The notes below the pieces were generated by a model. That model ran no database searches. It was given only the letters and a program-made list of their open reading frames with translations, and was not told the origin of the DNA. Positions 5,299 to 5,881 of a DNA stretch of 5,881 nucleotides are shown here, in pieces. Position 1 is the first letter of the stretch. Every line of letters starts with the position of its first letter. The position numbers and the translations under genes are program-made. Source of the stretch: Alkalibacterium sp046484155 (GTDB taxonomy: Bacteria > Bacillota > Bacilli > Lactobacillales > Carnobacteriaceae_A); NCBI RefSeq assembly GCF_046484155.1, contig NZ_JAWOBT010000082.1:1-5881 (forward strand). The letters run 5' to 3'.

Positions 5299-5330
5299 AA
5301 TACTCGCCTTAAAGCGAGTATTGACTACTC
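5299..5330. repeat. Two overlapping, mutually exclusive inverted repeats after the tandem repeats
   Basis: AATACTCGC (5299-5307) and GCGAGTATT (5314-5322) form a perfect 9-bp hairpin with a 6-base loop. GAGTA (5316-5320) can instead pair with TACTC (5326-5330). No T-run follows on either strand, so it is not a standard terminator. It may end or process a plus-strand repeat transcript. Confidence 0.45.
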
Positions 5331-5343
5331 TTAAAAAATCACT

Positions 5344-5382
5344 GAAAAAAATGCCAGAGAAAAGTATTTTTCTCTGGCATTT
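5344..5382 (-). terminator. Intrinsic terminator of the copZ-like/Ric-like transcript
   Basis: A perfect 15-bp inverted repeat has arms at 5349-5363 and 5368-5382 (core TGCCAGAGAAAA) with a 4-base loop. On the minus strand it runs into a T tract of about seven bases (5351-5345 region). It lies 25 bases after the stop of the 95-aa gene. On the plus strand the downstream T-run is poor, so it should act mainly on the minus strand. Confidence 0.9.
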
Positions 5383-5407
5383 AACTGGTCTATTCATTTT
5401 AATCTTT

Positions 5408-5695
5408 TTAAACGTAGTACGCTTCGTCGGCTTCAGACAACATGCTGTAGACTGCCTCGTAAGTTTCACATGCATCTGTCGGTAACGCATAGTTGTTTGT
5501 CACTTCGCGTAATCTCTTGAATTCTTTATCTAAATCCGGTTTATCCGAACCGTTTACTTTGGCATTCATGGTCTGGAATAATTCGTGAACATCAAAGACT
5601 TCAGGATGATTTTTTCCATGTGCACGCGTCAGGGGAACGGTGTAAAATTCGAGTTTTGGAAAATAATCGTTTAGAACCGTTTTAAATGTCAGCAA
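5408..5695 (-). CDS. Small protein resembling Ric-type (iron-sulfur repair) proteins, 95 aa, TTG start
   Basis: The start is TTG at 5695, preceded by AGAAGGAAG at suitable spacing. An in-frame TAG lies just upstream of this site, so no longer form is possible. The protein is acidic, soluble and without membrane segments. Notable residues are in TRAHGKNHPEVFDVHELF (H26, H30, E32, H37), REVTNNYALPTDACETYEAVY (C76) and an aromatic C-terminus. From memory, these stretches resemble small lactic-acid-bacterial proteins annotated as iron-sulfur cluster repair di-iron protein Ric. At 95 residues it is far shorter than a full YtfE/ScdA protein (about 220 residues), which carries a four-helix di-iron hemerythrin domain. 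It follows the copZ-like gene after 24 bases and is closed by a terminator. The coding call is firm; the function is tentative. Confidence 0.72.
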   Translation of the reverse strand: MLTFKTVLNDYFPKLEFYTVPLTRAHGKNHPEVFDVHELFQTMNAKVNGSDKPDLDKEFKRLREVTNNYALPTDACETYEAVYSMLSEADEAYYV

Positions 5696-5719
5696 TGTTC
5701 TTCCTTCTTTCTAAAATAG

Positions 5720-5881
5720 TTAAGCAGCTTTGACAGTCGATTTGATGACCGGATAACCGAGTTCTTCGATAGCTTTTTCAATTTCTTTTATTGTAACTTC
5801 ATCGGAATCAAAGGTTAGTTTAGCTTTGCTAGAATTGAACATCACTTTAACGCTTCCCTGATCGATACCTTCTAGTGCTTT
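5720..5881 (-). CDS. copZ: CopZ-like HMA-domain metal chaperone, C-terminal 53 residues (partial)
   Basis: The frame is open from the window edge to TAA at 5722-5720. The visible part, from KALEGIDQGSVKVMF through KAKLTFDSDEVTIKEIEKAIEELGYPVIK, matches the second half of the heavy-metal-associated fold: end of helix 1, strands 2 and 3, helix 2 and strand 4. The metal-binding MxCxxC would lie just outside the window. The short tail after GYPVIK suggests a small stand-alone chaperone of about 70 residues, such as CopZ, rather than the N-terminus of an ATPase. It is 24 bases upstream of the Ric-like gene in the same direction, probably in one operon. A metal-binding domain ending a longer protein cannot be excluded. 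Confidence 0.75.
   Translation of the reverse strand, partial: KALEGIDQGSVKVMFNSSKAKLTFDSDEVTIKEIEKAIEELGYPVIKSTVKAA

Noticed and set aside
5261..5490. ORFs of 74 (plus) and 71 (minus) codons over the right-hand terminator
   Set aside because: Both run through a perfect intrinsic terminator hairpin and overlap the 95-aa gene in another frame.

Overview
The window looks like chromosomal or plasmid accessory DNA from a low-to-moderate-GC Firmicute. I lean towards Lactobacillales, possibly Carnobacteriaceae or Enterococcaceae. The reasons are strong AAAGGAGG-type ribosome binding sites, TTG/GTG starts, classic hairpin-plus-T-run terminators, a CadD-type transporter and a czcD (NiCo) riboswitch. 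The lineage is an inference and I cannot name a species. The theme is metal and thiol-redox homeostasis, and every gene except the partial first one is on the minus strand.

Layout. Bases 1-141 are the 3' end of a plus-strand cadD-like transporter gene. It converges on a minus-strand P1B-4 metal-export ATPase gene (226-2100), and the two share a bidirectional terminator (152-197). The ATPase has a long, informative leader (2101-2467). It holds a good sigma-A promoter, 5'-UTR hairpins, a clear NiCo/czcD-class riboswitch aptamer and an overlapping 20-bp intrinsic terminator. After these come an orphan strong Shine-Dalgarno with no standard start codon and then the true ATPase ribosome binding site. 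Next is a three-gene minus-strand operon (4745 down to 2703): an unrecognised cysteine-free multi-pass membrane protein, a CcdA-type thiol-electron transporter and a membrane-anchored TlpA/ResA-like thioredoxin. It ends in its own terminator (2658-2692). The ccdA start appears to be a non-standard ATC (or ATT) codon.

Upstream of that operon is a perfect 12-bp palindrome, ACCCCTAGGGGT (4881-4892), of the kind bound by CsoR/CstR-family copper or persulfide repressors. Next to it are three tandem copies of a 103-bp non-coding repeat (about 4963-5271) with internal inverted repeats. At the right edge, two more minus-strand genes run in from outside: the C-terminus of a CopZ-like HMA copper chaperone and a 95-aa protein resembling Ric-type iron-sulfur repair proteins. 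They end in a perfect 15-bp terminator hairpin.

How the parts may work together (inference): the ATPase would export Fe(II)/Co/Ni-type cations when the riboswitch senses them and prevents termination. CcdA would pass cytosolic reducing power across the membrane to TlpA, under a Cu- or persulfide-responsive repressor. The CopZ-like/Ric-like pair would deal with copper and iron-sulfur damage. The least explained parts are the 103-bp repeats, the unknown membrane protein, and the two strong Shine-Dalgarno sequences that lack a standard start codon.
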